Made by a program: the position numbers and the translations under genes | The notes under the pieces: model-generated | Database searches by the model: none | The model's input: the letters and a program-made list of their open reading frames with translations, nothing else | What the model was told of the DNA's origin: nothing | NCBI GenBank assembly: GCA_012727965.1 | Contig: JAAYFZ010000002.1 | Span: forward strand, 1-15,316 | Length of the DNA stretch: 15,316 nucleotides | From: Clostridiaceae bacterium | GTDB lineage: Bacteria; Bacillota; Clostridia; Saccharofermentanales; UBA5734 | Direction of reading: 5' to 3' | Shown: positions 15,261 to 15,316 of the stretch, piece after piece | How the letters are laid out: the number at the start of each line of letters is the position of its first letter | Numbering within the stretch: the first letter of the stretch is position 1

Positions 15261-15316
15261 TAACTAACGTTTTGACAGGCAGTTTTTATGTAACATTAAG
15301 CGTGCTGGTGCTGATG

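Noticed and set aside
14932..15267. A 111-codon plus-strand open frame opposite the DUF5320-like gene
   Set aside because: It is antisense to a gene with a clear family motif, promoter, ribosome site and terminator, and its Ser/Cys-rich product matches nothing known to me.
15272..15300. A plus-strand TTGACA (15272-15277) as a divergent promoter
   Set aside because: No convincing -10 box is found at suitable spacing; the nearest candidates are poor matches, and the downstream gene is outside the window.
1..15316. Mobile element, phage, CRISPR or defence system
   Set aside because: No transposase, integrase, terminal repeats, repeat-spacer array or defence domain is present; all complete genes are explained by sugar use except the small DUF5320-like gene.

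Overview
The window is an accessory carbohydrate-utilisation locus of moderate GC content, most likely from an anaerobic Gram-positive bacterium of the Firmicutes (Clostridia-like). The reasons are consistently strong AGGAGG-type ribosome binding sites, U-tailed hairpin terminators, a substrate-binding lipoprotein with the Thr/Ala/Asp-rich linker common in Clostridia, a phosphorolytic enzyme very like the clostridial cellobiose phosphorylase, and a DUF5320-type protein at the right edge. The species cannot be fixed from the sequence. There is no tRNA, rRNA, CRISPR array, integrase or transposase.

Layout. A leftward block (9287 down to 1) carries, in transcription order, a LacI-family regulator, an ABC sugar-binding lipoprotein, two ABC sugar permeases, a GH3 beta-glucosidase, a GH31 alpha-xylosidase of the YicI type, and the first 38 codons of a GH4 enzyme resembling 6-phospho-beta-glucosidases. 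A hairpin with a T-rich tail (4735-4779) sits between the transporter genes and the GH3 gene. A three-hairpin spacer (6589-6731) sits between the binding-protein gene and the first permease gene. A rightward block (9757-14721) carries cellobiose phosphorylase (GH94) and beta-mannosidase (GH2) and ends at a strong terminator. The 463-bp divergent spacer (9288-9750) holds a promoter for each direction and several LacI-type operator-like sites. At the right edge a separate leftward gene encodes a small Gly/Arg-rich DUF5320-like protein with its own near-consensus promoter; it is probably unrelated to sugar use.

How it fits together (inference). The lipoprotein and two permeases import short plant-cell-wall oligosaccharides, powered by an ATPase encoded elsewhere. 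Cytoplasmic enzymes then dismantle them: alpha-xylosidase removes xylosyl caps as in xyloglucan oligosaccharides, GH3 removes beta-glucosyl units, cellobiose phosphorylase splits cellobiose into glucose 1-phosphate and glucose, and beta-mannosidase removes beta-mannosyl units as from glucomannan. None of the complete enzymes has a signal peptide, so the cell looks like a user of oligosaccharides rather than a degrader of intact polysaccharide at this locus. The LacI-type protein probably represses both arms through the central spacer. I see no clearly new biological system; the points of interest are the enzyme mixture, the operator arrangement, the structured intergenic RNA segments and the GH4 gene in an ABC-fed locus.
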